Source: Lysobacterales bacterium
GTDB taxonomy: Bacteria; Pseudomonadota; Gammaproteobacteria; Xanthomonadales; SZUA-36
Length of the DNA stretch: 35,000 bases
Assembly: GCA_013002505.1 (NCBI GenBank)
Contig: JABDJL010000012.1
Coordinates: 1-35,000, forward strand
Direction of reading: 5' to 3'
Within the stretch, counting starts at the first letter, position 1; every line of letters starts with the position of its first letter. Shown one piece after another: positions 18,532 to 26,656 of the stretch. The notes beneath the pieces are model-generated. The model was not told the DNA's origin, ran no database searches, and worked only from the letters and a program-made list of their open reading frames with translations. A program made the position numbers and the translations under genes.

Positions 18532-19287
18532 CTACCTGCGGACAAACTTGTAGAGGAAGCGGTCGGTCTTGCCGGACATTTCAGGGGCGATCGACGGTAC
18601 GCTGTGGTCGTCGCTGGAGTTGCGCAAAAGATTGCTTTCGGCCACCAGGTCGAAGCAGGCGCCGGTCATGTCATCGACAACTTTCCGGGGACTGATGCGG
18701 TGTAACCTGAAAGCCACATCGCTGGTTTCGCCCTCTGCGGGGGCAACATGATCCGCCACGCCGAGGATCGCGCCTTGCTTCATGGCGCTGCAAAGCGTAT
18801 CCAGGAAAGCCACTTCATCGACATCCGGCCAGTTGAACTGTTCGCTGCCATAAAAGAAATCGTGGTAAGCCAAGATCATCAGGGCGGCATCCAGCGAGTT
18901 GTCTTCCAGTTCAATGTCGTTGGCTTCAGCAATCAGCTGCTCGGTATTCGCGAGCCGGCCATTGGCAAAGCGTTGTTCCAGCTGGGGGCCGATAAATCCC
19001 AGGTAAGCCTGGTTGTTGTGGGACAGGACCCTGCCGTCTTCACCCACCAGAGTGTCCAGGATTTCGGTGTAATAGCCGCCACCGGCGTACACATCAAGCA
19101 CCGTCATGCCCGGCCGCAGAGACAGAAATTCGAGCACTGCTGCCGGCTTGCGCGCTTTATCACGGACCGTGTCTGCCTCGGGCCGGCGCGGATGGGCGAC
19201 CGCAGCCTCGATGGCTTCGTGTCCCCGGCCGCCGTTATCGCACGGTGACAGCAAGAACAAACTCAAAATGGCCTGTGCGCAGTTCAT
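18532..19287 (-). CDS. exported methyltransferase-like protein (COG4798-type)
   Basis: This is a 251-residue protein resembling the predicted SAM-dependent methyltransferases of COG4798. After a hydrophobic N-terminus (MNCAQAILSLFLLSPC), the conserved part reads HPRRPEADTVRDKARKPAAV, then motif I VLDVYAGGGYYTEIL, ALMILAYHDFFY, and GVADHVAPAEGE. The open frame extends to 19389, but the ATG at 19285-19287 is preferred because GAGGG lies upstream on the coding strand and the hydrophobic segment then becomes a signal peptide. The LLSPC could be an atypical lipobox, with Pro at -1. The target of methylation is unknown, and several members of this family have not been shown to be enzymes. It is downstream of the DASS transporter on the same strand, 151 nt away. 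Confidence 0.82.
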   Translation of the reverse strand: MNCAQAILSLFLLSPCDNGGRGHEAIEAAVAHPRRPEADTVRDKARKPAAVLEFLSLRPGMTVLDVYAGGGYYTEILDTLVGEDGRVLSHNNQAYLGFIGPQLEQRFANGRLANTEQLIAEANDIELEDNSLDAALMILAYHDFFYGSEQFNWPDVDEVAFLDTLCSAMKQGAILGVADHVAPAEGETSDVAFRLHRISPRKVVDDMTGACFDLVAESNLLRNSSDDHSVPSIAPEMSGKTDRFLYKFVRR

Positions 19288-19315
19288 CCAAAATTCCCTC
19301 AATGTCCCATGCCGC

Positions 19316-19321
19316 AGTATA
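19316..19321 (-). promoter_or_regulatory. candidate -10 box for the methyltransferase-like gene
   Basis: On the - strand the bases read TATACT (5/6 match to TATAAT), about 28 nt ahead of the proposed start codon. No good -35 box is found at 16-18 nt, so the call is weak. Confidence 0.3.
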
Positions 19322-19438
19322 GACAAGTCATGCGTGACGGCATTTGAATCAACGGCACGAAGAATGCGTGCTGCGACAAGGCGCAACAATTTGGCAACAG
19401 ATGACAGGTGGGCATCAACCCCCCGCTGGTCTGAGTCT

Positions 19439-20803
19439 TCATGTCAGCAACCACCATGACATGCCACTGATGACCACGGCCCCGATCAGGTTCAGCACGA
19501 AACCGGCGCGGGCCATTTCCTTGATGGTGACCCGGCCGCTGCCGTAAATCACGGCATTGGGAGCGGTCGCCACGGGCAGCATGAATGCGCAACTGGCGCT
19601 CAGCGCCGCAGGGATCATTAGCACGATGGGGTCAATTTCCATCACCAGGGCCGCCGCCGCAAGCAGTGGCATCAGCAAGCTTGCCGTGGCGGTGTTGCTG
19701 GTCACCTCAGTCATGAACGTGACCGTCAGTGCAACCATCAGCAACATCAGGAGTACCGGCAGATTCGACAGCACCTGCAACTGGGCTGCGATCTGGTCGG
19801 CCAATCCGCTTTCCATGAACGCGTTGGCAATCGCGATACCGCCCCCGAACAGGATCAGAACACCCCAGGGAATGGTGCGCGCAGATTTCCAGCGTAGCAA
19901 CCGCTGGCCACTGCCATTGGGGGTCAGGGCCATGACCACGACAGCGATCAGGGCCACCGATGCATCGTTGGCGCCGGGCAGGTCCAGCCACTCGCTCCAG
20001 CCGCCGAATGGTGCTTTTCGGGTAATCCAGAAAAGGGCGGTGATGGCAAACAGCGACAACACCCGCACCTCTGCCGGTTGCCAGCGCCCGGTCTTGGGTA
20101 ATTCAACGGGGCGATCGAGTTTCAGTCCACGGGTCAGCCACAAGCCGGCGATCGGAATCAGGACAACCACCACCGGCAACGCCCAGGCCATCCACTGCGG
20201 AAAACTGGGCGTATCTCCAAAACGGTCCGCATAGACTTGCATGAAAATCAGGTTGGGCGGCGTACCGATCGGTGTGCCCATGCCACCGATGCTGGCCGCG
20301 TAGGCGATTCCCAGCAGCAGCGGCACGGCCATCCTCCGCTGGGTGTTCTCCAGGACCGCCAGCGCCACAGGCAGCAACATCAGCGTGGTTGCGGTATTGG
20401 AAATCCACATGCTCAATGAGGCGGAAGCGACCATGAAGCCCATGACCAGCGCCCGCGCATTGCCGCCGCCAAACAGGTTCACCATGTACAGCGCGATTCT
20501 TCGGTGTGCACCCGAATCGGCCATGGCCTTGGATATCATGAAGCCGCCCAGCAACAGCAGGATCAATGGACTGCCATAGGATTGGCCAACCTGCGCCGGA
20601 GTCAGGATGCCAAACAGCGGAAACAGCGCCAGCGGAAGCAGCGATGTGAAGGGAATGGGAATCGGTTCGAATATCCACCAGGTCGCACACCACACGGTGA
20701 TCGCCGCAGTCAGCGCAGCGGCGGTCGGCCAGTCCCTGGCAGTCAGCGAAAAGAGGATCAGGATAGCCAACAATGGCCCGGTATACATGGCGATTCGTTT
20801 CAT
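19439..20803 (-). CDS. DASS/SLC13-family anion transporter
   Basis: This is a 454-residue polytopic inner-membrane protein of the divalent anion:sodium symporter family (INDY/SLC13), which import dicarboxylates, citrate or sulfate with Na+. Both hallmark Ser-Asn-Thr clamp motifs are present: SMWISNTATTLMLLP (SNT at 135-137) and MTEVTSNTATASLLMP (SNT at 369-371). GTPIGTPPNLIF (about 177-188) is also family-conserved. The length is typical. Substrate cannot be fixed from sequence; dicarboxylate uptake would suit the nearby malic enzyme gene. The ATG at 20801-20803 is preceded on its strand by AGGA at a long distance. It is divergent from the lipase gene, sharing a 231-nt intergenic region. Confidence 0.92.
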   Translation of the reverse strand: MKRIAMYTGPLLAILILFSLTARDWPTAAALTAAITVWCATWWIFEPIPIPFTSLLPLALFPLFGILTPAQVGQSYGSPLILLLLGGFMISKAMADSGAHRRIALYMVNLFGGGNARALVMGFMVASASLSMWISNTATTLMLLPVALAVLENTQRRMAVPLLLGIAYAASIGGMGTPIGTPPNLIFMQVYADRFGDTPSFPQWMAWALPVVVVLIPIAGLWLTRGLKLDRPVELPKTGRWQPAEVRVLSLFAITALFWITRKAPFGGWSEWLDLPGANDASVALIAVVVMALTPNGSGQRLLRWKSARTIPWGVLILFGGGIAIANAFMESGLADQIAAQLQVLSNLPVLLMLLMVALTVTFMTEVTSNTATASLLMPLLAAAALVMEIDPIVLMIPAALSASCAFMLPVATAPNAVIYGSGRVTIKEMARAGFVLNLIGAVVISGMSWWLLT

Positions 20804-20958
20804 TATTATTAGCGCTCAGTTTCCTGTTAGTCTTCATGGCTGGTATGCATGATAGTTTTGGTCATGCCCCATCCAAAGTGTATGATAGGAGCAACCGGTC
20901 GGGGCCAGCTCGAGTTTAACCAAAATTGCCGGTGAACTAGTGTGACAACAGGCCCCTC

Positions 20959-20976
20959 ATTGCTTGCAATAGCAAT
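20959..20976. repeat. small dyad over the -35 region
   Basis: ATTGCT (20959-20964) and AGCAAT (20971-20976) are perfect inverted arms around a 6-nt spacer. The dyad covers the candidate -35 hexamer of the lipase promoter, so it could be an operator. Confidence 0.45.
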
Positions 20977-20993
20977 TCCTGCCTACCTATTAT
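20964..20993 (+). promoter_or_regulatory. candidate sigma70 promoter of the lipase/DUF1302/DUF1329 operon
   Basis: TTGCAA (20964-20969) and TATTAT (20988-20993) are separated by 18 nt. The -10 matches the consensus at 5/6. The predicted transcription start near 21000 leaves a leader of about 35 nt that contains the purine-rich ribosome binding region GAAGGGGAAAGAAG before the ATG at 21035. Confidence 0.55.
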
Positions 20994-21000
20994 AGGCAGG
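20978..21000. repeat. dyad over the -10 region
   Basis: CCTGCCTA (20978-20985) and TAGGCAGG (20993-21000) are perfect 8-nt inverted arms around a 7-nt spacer. The -10 hexamer lies between and touching the arms, a placement typical of repressor operators. Confidence 0.5.
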
Positions 21001-21034
21001 CCACACCTAAATTCTCCGAAGGGGAAAGAAGATA

Positions 21035-23302
21035 ATGAATATGCGAACTTTCCTGCTCCTGATCACGTTCCTGGCTTCCAGTGTTCAAGCGCATGATCCA
21101 TCAATCTCCAACGCCGGTCCGGTGCTGAACAAAGATGGCAGCGTGGTGACCGGTATCCTGACTGCCGAATTCGACCCGCTTAATTCTGTCCTGCCATTTC
21201 CGAGCAACCTGCTTTTTACAGATACCACGGACCTGACGGTCAATATTCCGTTTTTTCCGGACGACCCTTCGGCACCCCTGTTCCAGGCCCTTAACGCCCT
21301 GGACGGTTTCAGCACCACAGAAAAATGGACTACTACGTTTATTGACGAAACAGGGGCACCGGGCAGCATCGATCCCGCTTCGGTCATACCGGGTGTTTCG
21401 GTCCGGGTATTCCAGGTCACCACTGCACAGTTCGTGGCCGTGACCGGCATCGTCCGGGAGCTGGTCGCCGGGGTGGACTTCTTCGCTGCAGCATCCGGAA
21501 ACGTGGTTGCGATCATTCCGCTCAAGCCGCTGCCCGAATTGTCGAGCTTCATGGCGGTGTTGACCAATGACATTCGCGACACCGACGGAAACGATGCGAC
21601 ACCGAGTACCTTTTACCACCTGAGCAAGGCCCACACGCCGTGGATCGATGCCCAGGGCAACAGTACTTACCCACTGCTGGATAATGCTTCCGCGCAAGGC
21701 GCGGAACAGCTTCGGCAAATCACGCTCACCATGGAAGCAGCTGCGGGGGCCGCGGGCATCGCGCACGAAGACATAATCCTGGCCTGGACGGTCAACACCC
21801 AGTCCATAACACCGAGCCTGAAGCTGCTGCGCAGCATTGCCCAGCCGGCGCCGGTACAGGCGGCCCCGGTTCCTGGATTGACAACCGCAGCAGTTGGTGG
21901 GTTTGGGTTGGCGGACGTCGTGATCGGCGTCATTACCTTGCCCTACTACCTGGGTATCCCCAGCGCCCAGAACCCGATCGCACCACTGACTGATTTCTGG
22001 ACTGCCCCGCCCGGTGGATATGTGCCGCCGTTCAACCAGTTCGGACTGGATTCAACCTCCACCAACGTGACGGCCTACAACCCGTTCCCGGTGTTGACCG
22101 GCATGCAGACCGTGCCGGTGCTGATCACGGTGCCGAATGCCAACTCTGGGTTCACCAAGCCACCGGAAGGATGGCCAGTGATCATTTACCAGCATGGCAT
22201 CACGCGCAACCGTACGGACATGCTGGCCCTGGCCGACACGTTCGCGCGCGTGGGATACGTGGGTATCGCGATTGACCAGCCACTTCATGGCGTCGTGCCT
22301 GCCGTGGCCCCAGAATTGACACCTTTTTATATTGGCAATACGCCGTTTGGCGCGATACCGGGCGCTACGGAGCGTACTTTTGACGCCGATTACTTCAACA
22401 ACACCACGGGTGCCCAGGGCCCGGATATGATTCCGGATTCATCCGGCACCAGTTCGTTCAACCTGCTCAACCTGCGTGCCGCACGTGACAATCTGCGCCA
22501 GGCCACGGCAGACCTGTCGGTGCTGGCGGTCAGCCTGCAGAACATCAGCGTGGACGGCGATGCGACGCCCGACCTGAACGCGTTTAACGTGGGTACCGTG
22601 ATTCATTCACTGGGCACCACGGTCGGCATGGGCTTTATGGCCATTGAGCCGATCGTTTCCCGCGCTTACCTGAATGCCGCCACCGGGGCCCTGATCCGTA
22701 CCGGTTATGCCGGCAGCTTTGGCGCCCGGATTGAAGCCGGGCTGGCCGGCGCAGGTATTTTGCCCGGCACCACCGAATTCGAACAGTTCCTGACGGTTGC
22801 TCAAACGACCGTGGACTCAGGAGACGGCGTCAACTGGGCCACCGAGGCGGCCACCAAGATGCCAGTCATTCACAACATGGTGCTCAACGATGACACGGTG
22901 CCAAACTTTGTGCCCGGGGCGCCACTCGCGGGCAGTATTGCCATCAACAATGCAATGGGTCTTGTGCCCTACAGTTCGACCCAGGTCAATCCTGACGGCC
23001 TGAAGGGCCTGGCCACGTTCTCCAGCGGCATACACAGCTCCATTTTCAGGCCCACTTTTCCTGCGGTGACCGCGGAGATGCAGGGCCAGATGGCATCATT
23101 TATCGCTTCTGGCGGAACGCTGGTGCAGGTCTTGAATCCGGACGTCCTGGTTCCCGTTATGAACCTGAACATTTCCGGGCCTGACAGGACAATCAACAGC
23201 CCCGGGGGTGGCCTGAAAAGCAAGCGACCGGGTGGCCCGGTCACGGGCCCAGCCCGCGTGACGTCGATCCGCGAAGTAGCTCGGGGAGGGCGTGAACAAT
23301 GA
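21035..23302 (+). CDS. secreted VolA/Pla-type lipase
   Basis: This is a 755-residue exported alpha/beta-hydrolase resembling the bacterial virulence-factor lipase family (Lipase_bact_N; Vibrio VolA, Aeromonas Pla). A signal peptide covers residues 1-19 (FLLLITFLASSVQA). The N-terminal Ig-like domain starts with FDPLNSVLPFPSNLLF. The hydrolase part begins near 380 with PVIIYQHGITRNRTDM (oxyanion region). The nucleophile elbow is VIHSLGTTVG with Ser525; the first glycine of the usual GHSLG is Ile here. A candidate catalytic His lies in FSSGIHSSIF near the end. Family members cleave lysophospholipids or neutral lipids at the cell surface. Unlike VolA, no lipobox is seen. Its stop overlaps the DUF1302 start as ATGA (23299-23302), implying coupling. 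Confidence 0.87.
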   Translation: MNMRTFLLLITFLASSVQAHDPSISNAGPVLNKDGSVVTGILTAEFDPLNSVLPFPSNLLFTDTTDLTVNIPFFPDDPSAPLFQALNALDGFSTTEKWTTTFIDETGAPGSIDPASVIPGVSVRVFQVTTAQFVAVTGIVRELVAGVDFFAAASGNVVAIIPLKPLPELSSFMAVLTNDIRDTDGNDATPSTFYHLSKAHTPWIDAQGNSTYPLLDNASAQGAEQLRQITLTMEAAAGAAGIAHEDIILAWTVNTQSITPSLKLLRSIAQPAPVQAAPVPGLTTAAVGGFGLADVVIGVITLPYYLGIPSAQNPIAPLTDFWTAPPGGYVPPFNQFGLDSTSTNVTAYNPFPVLTGMQTVPVLITVPNANSGFTKPPEGWPVIIYQHGITRNRTDMLALADTFARVGYVGIAIDQPLHGVVPAVAPELTPFYIGNTPFGAIPGATERTFDADYFNNTTGAQGPDMIPDSSGTSSFNLLNLRAARDNLRQATADLSVLAVSLQNISVDGDATPDLNAFNVGTVIHSLGTTVGMGFMAIEPIVSRAYLNAATGALIRTGYAGSFGARIEAGLAGAGILPGTTEFEQFLTVAQTTVDSGDGVNWATEAATKMPVIHNMVLNDDTVPNFVPGAPLAGSIAINNAMGLVPYSSTQVNPDGLKGLATFSSGIHSSIFRPTFPAVTAEMQGQMASFIASGGTLVQVLNPDVLVPVMNLNISGPDRTINSPGGGLKSKRPGGPVTGPARVTSIREVARGGREQ

Positions 23303-25194
23303 GAAGCATCACCAGGAACAAGACCATGAATCGTTCGATCCTCGTTAGTGCAATGCTCACTGCAGGAGTCGTGACCATGCCTTCGATGGCCGCCGAGTTC
23401 GAAAGCGGCGAATGGTATGGTAGTTTTGACACCACGGTCAGCTATGGCGCCTCGTGGCGGGCTGATGACATTGACCGAAATGATGTCGGTAAGGCCGCCA
23501 ACAATCCGCAGGCTTTTGTTTTCCCGACACCGCTCGAAGCATACAGGGGGAATCAAACCTCGCTTGGCCGCTGGTCGGTTAATGATGACGACGGTGACCT
23601 GCTATACGCCAACTCGCAGGACCTGATCACGCACACCTTCAAGGTCACCGCGGAGCTGGATATCCGTTACAAGAACTTCGGCGGTTTTTTCCGCGTATCG
23701 GGTTTTCATGATTTCGAGAATCACGATAAGGCGGAGCTGTCTGACACTGCCCAGGAACGCGTAGGTGAAGACGTACGTCTGCTGGATGCGTATATCTGGG
23801 GTGATCACGCGGTTGGTGATCACTTCCTCAACTGGAGGCTGGGCCGGCAGGTCGTCAGCTGGGGTGAATCCACCTTTATCCAGGGAGGTCTGAACGTCAT
23901 TAACCCGGTCGATGTATCCAAGCTGAGGCTGGCCGGTTCGGAGCTGAAAGAGGCTTTCGAAGGCGTCAACATGCTGTACGGCACCATTGACCTGACCGAT
24001 GCGGTTTCGCTCGAAGCCCTGTACCTTTTCGATTTCGAGGAAATCATTCCCGATCCGGCAGGCACTTATTTCTCTTCCAGCGATATCGCAACGCCCGGCG
24101 CGACATACGCCATGTTGGGCTTCGGTATCTATCCTCAGCCGGTGATCAACCCTGATTTGTACGCGCCAGTGTGCCTGGGTGGAGATTTTGCAGCTTCAGA
24201 TGCTTTATTGCCCGCGCAACTGGTCGCCACCGGTTGTGCCTTGTCCCTTCCCCGTGCTGAAACGCGCCTGGCGGATGACAGCGGACAGTACGGCCTTGCC
24301 TTGCGCTGGTTTGCGGAAAACCTGGGCGGCACGGAGTTCGGTTTTTACTACCTGAAGTATCATAGTCGTCTGCCAGTACTGAGCGGTTCTGCGATTACTG
24401 CACGTCCGCCACCCTTTGGCACGGCCTCTTACTTTACGGAGTACCCCGAGGATCGTGACCTGTACGGCATCAGCTTCAACACCACGGTCGGCACCTGGTC
24501 GCTGGGCGGTGAAGTCACCTACCGGCCCAACGTGGCGCTGCAGATCGATGACGTCGAGTTGTTGCTGGCGGCATTGACGCCACTGAATCCGTTGCTGGCC
24601 GCGCCCGTAGCGCGTTACCAGAGCCAGTTGGGCGAATTCGGCCCGGGCGAGGAAATCAAGGGCTGGCATGAGCATACGCAATGGCAGGCCCAGGCCACGC
24701 TGACCAAGCTGTTTGGCCCCGGCAATATCTTCCGGGCCAACCAGATCGCATTCGTCACCGAGTTCGGGTTCAATCACATCACCGACCTGCATAAGTTCAG
24801 CGACCTGCGCTACAACGTTTCGGGCACCGATACTGGTGGCGGACCGGATATTTTCACCGGTCACTTTAATAACCCGTCAACTGAAGATCCTGATGCGTTT
24901 GCAGACGATTTCAGCTGGGGATACCGGATGTTGGCGCGCTTTGACTACAACAATGCGATCGGCGCTGTAACCGTCAGCCCGCGGATCGCGTTCGCACATG
25001 ACGTTGACGGATCGACCCCCGGACCGGGTGGTTCGTTTATCGACGGACGCAAGACCATTACCATCGGTGTCGGTTTCAACTACCTCGACAAGTGGATATT
25101 CGACTTTGCCTACACCGACTACAAGGGCGGTGGCAGGTACAACCTGCTGCGTAATCGCGATTTCTTCGCTGCCAGCGTGCGTTACTCATTCTGA
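23299..25194 (+). CDS. DUF1302 family outer-membrane beta-barrel protein
   Basis: This is a 631-residue predicted outer-membrane protein of the DUF1302 family. The start at 23299 has a strong GGGGAGGG 8 nt upstream and overlaps the lipase stop. A second ATG at 23326 has a weaker AGGA and would give a shorter signal peptide. Cleavage is expected after MPSMA. The mature part begins with FESGEWYGSFDTTVSYGASW, typical of the family, and shows alternating amphipathic strands to the terminal SVRYSF, an outer-membrane insertion signal ending in Phe. DUF1302 genes are commonly paired with DUF1329 and RND transporters in pseudomonads and relatives and are suspected in lipid or hydrophobic substrate handling. 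The exact role is unknown. Confidence 0.9.
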   Translation: MRSITRNKTMNRSILVSAMLTAGVVTMPSMAAEFESGEWYGSFDTTVSYGASWRADDIDRNDVGKAANNPQAFVFPTPLEAYRGNQTSLGRWSVNDDDGDLLYANSQDLITHTFKVTAELDIRYKNFGGFFRVSGFHDFENHDKAELSDTAQERVGEDVRLLDAYIWGDHAVGDHFLNWRLGRQVVSWGESTFIQGGLNVINPVDVSKLRLAGSELKEAFEGVNMLYGTIDLTDAVSLEALYLFDFEEIIPDPAGTYFSSSDIATPGATYAMLGFGIYPQPVINPDLYAPVCLGGDFAASDALLPAQLVATGCALSLPRAETRLADDSGQYGLALRWFAENLGGTEFGFYYLKYHSRLPVLSGSAITARPPPFGTASYFTEYPEDRDLYGISFNTTVGTWSLGGEVTYRPNVALQIDDVELLLAALTPLNPLLAAPVARYQSQLGEFGPGEEIKGWHEHTQWQAQATLTKLFGPGNIFRANQIAFVTEFGFNHITDLHKFSDLRYNVSGTDTGGGPDIFTGHFNNPSTEDPDAFADDFSWGYRMLARFDYNNAIGAVTVSPRIAFAHDVDGSTPGPGGSFIDGRKTITIGVGFNYLDKWIFDFAYTDYKGGGRYNLLRNRDFFAASVRYSF

Positions 25195-25215
25195 TTGCCG
25201 GAGGATTCCAAGCAG

Positions 25216-26586
25216 ATGATCATTAAAAGCAAGATTTCCACCAAGGCAGCCCTGGCAATCGGAGTATGCCTGGCCGCCCAGATTGCCTATGCAGGCCCCA
25301 AGCCCGACCAGATCGGCCGTTTGACGGACGACCTGACCCCGGTCGGTGCAGAGCGCGCCGGTAATGCAGCGGGTACGATTCCGGCCTGGACAGGCGGCAT
25401 CACTGAACCGCCCGCGGGCTACACGTTGGGCGATCACCATCCTGATCCCTTCGCCAATGACGAGGTGCTGTTCCGGATCGATGCGAGCAACTACCAGCAA
25501 TACGCTGACCAGCTCGGCGTAGGCCAAAAAGCCATGTTCGAACGGTATCCCGAGACTTATTACATGAATGTCTACCCGACCCGCAGGTCTGCGACCTACA
25601 AGCAACGGGCGCTGGACATGACCATCGAGAACGGCAAGACGGCCACACTCGTTGCAAATGGTGAAGGCGTCGAGAATGCGGCCGAAGGTTTTCCTTTCCC
25701 GTTCCCCGAAAACGCCTATGAACTGATGTGGAACCACAAGCTGAAGCCGAAAGGCACAGGCGGTGTGCGTTACAACAACCAGGTCGCGCCCACCACAAGC
25801 GGTGATTACACCTTCGTCAAACTGCGCGAGGAATTGCTTGGCTTGTACTACAAGGAAGGCGTCAAGATCGAGGATATCAACAATATCCTGCTGTACTTTT
25901 TCCAGGAAGTAGAATCACCCGCCCGTTTGGCAGGTAACATCCTGCTGGTTCACGAAACCCTGAACCAGGTCAAGCTCGGTCGCCAGGCGTGGATCTACAA
26001 CCCGGGTCAGCGCCGTGTAAGGCGCGCCCCGAACGTTGCCTATGACAACCCGGGCACGGCTTCTGATGGCCTGCGTACCAATGACATGACCGACATGTTC
26101 AATGGCGCCATGGACCGCTTCGATTGGGAAGTGGTGGGCAAGCGCGAAATGTACGTGCCTTACAACTCTTACAAGGCGCACAGCAGCGATGTCACGACCG
26201 ACGATCTCGTCAGGCCCGGACACCTGAATCCCGAGTACTTCCGATACGAACTGCACCGGGTCTGGATTGTCGACGCGCGTCTCAAGGACGGCATGCGGCA
26301 CATCAACTCGCGCCGCACGTTCTACATGGACGAAGACAGTTACCAGCCTCTGGCCGTAGACCACTACGATAACCGCGACCAGCTCTGGCGATTCTCGGAG
26401 GCCCATTGCATTAATTATTACGAATTGCCGACCTTCTGGTCGACGTTCGAAGCACATTATGATTTGCAGTCCGGCCGTTACGTGGCCCAGGGCTTTGACA
26501 ACCAGGACCCGGTAAACACCTTCGATGTGGAGATGGCCGAGTCCCAGTTCACACCGCAGGCATTGCGGACCCGAGGAAGGCGCTAG
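25216..26586 (+). CDS. DUF1329 family exported protein
   Basis: This is a 456-residue protein of the DUF1329 family, related to LolB/LppX-like lipid-binding folds by current family descriptions (inference). GGAGGA lies 10-12 nt before the ATG at 25216, which decides against an upstream TTG at 25195. The signal peptide ends with AAQIAYA. The mature protein starts GPKPDQIGRLTDDLTPVGAE, and characteristic segments are AGTIPAWTGGITEPP, YPTRRSATY and RRTFYMDEDSYQPLAVDHYD. It lies 21 nt after the DUF1302 gene and is followed at once by an intrinsic terminator (26597-26623). A periplasmic carrier working with the DUF1302 barrel is plausible but unproven. Confidence 0.92.
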   Translation: MIIKSKISTKAALAIGVCLAAQIAYAGPKPDQIGRLTDDLTPVGAERAGNAAGTIPAWTGGITEPPAGYTLGDHHPDPFANDEVLFRIDASNYQQYADQLGVGQKAMFERYPETYYMNVYPTRRSATYKQRALDMTIENGKTATLVANGEGVENAAEGFPFPFPENAYELMWNHKLKPKGTGGVRYNNQVAPTTSGDYTFVKLREELLGLYYKEGVKIEDINNILLYFFQEVESPARLAGNILLVHETLNQVKLGRQAWIYNPGQRRVRRAPNVAYDNPGTASDGLRTNDMTDMFNGAMDRFDWEVVGKREMYVPYNSYKAHSSDVTTDDLVRPGHLNPEYFRYELHRVWIVDARLKDGMRHINSRRTFYMDEDSYQPLAVDHYDNRDQLWRFSEAHCINYYELPTFWSTFEAHYDLQSGRYVAQGFDNQDPVNTFDVEMAESQFTPQALRTRGRR

Positions 26587-26596
26587 AAATGAGAAG

Positions 26597-26623
26597 AAGG
26601 CCGGCAAACGCTGGCCTTTTTTT
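26597..26623 (+). terminator. intrinsic terminator after the DUF1329 gene
   Basis: AAGGCCGGC (26597-26605) pairs with GCTGGCCTT (26610-26618) with one G-U pair, around an AAAC loop, and a run of seven T ends at 26623. It starts 11 nt after the DUF1329 stop and lies within an otherwise tight five-gene set, so it probably lowers expression of the last two genes or ends the first transcript. Confidence 0.85.
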
Positions 26624-26656
26624 CAATGGGGATTCGAGATCAGTAAACAGTTTCCA

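Larger units (their letters stand above)
20804..21034. other. divergent intergenic region between transporter and lipase locus
   Basis: This 231-nt region must hold promoters in both directions. Towards the lipase there is a clear promoter candidate overlapped by two dyads (listed separately). Towards the transporter, TATCAT is readable on the - strand near 20848-20853 but lacks a good -35 box. No open frame of interest was seen. Confidence 0.5.

Noticed and set aside
18282-18705. Two short + strand frames running through the inverted-repeat element
   Set aside because: Their sequences are dictated by the repeat and lack a ribosome binding site or protein-like pattern.
18748-19248. 166-codon + strand frame opposite the methyltransferase-like gene
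   Set aside because: The - strand frame carries a SAM-binding motif, signal peptide and ribosome binding site; the + strand frame shows none.
26525-26656. Upstream extension of the YCF48-like gene
   Set aside because: It would start inside the DUF1329 gene and be translated through an intrinsic terminator hairpin, and the signal peptide would no longer be N-terminal.
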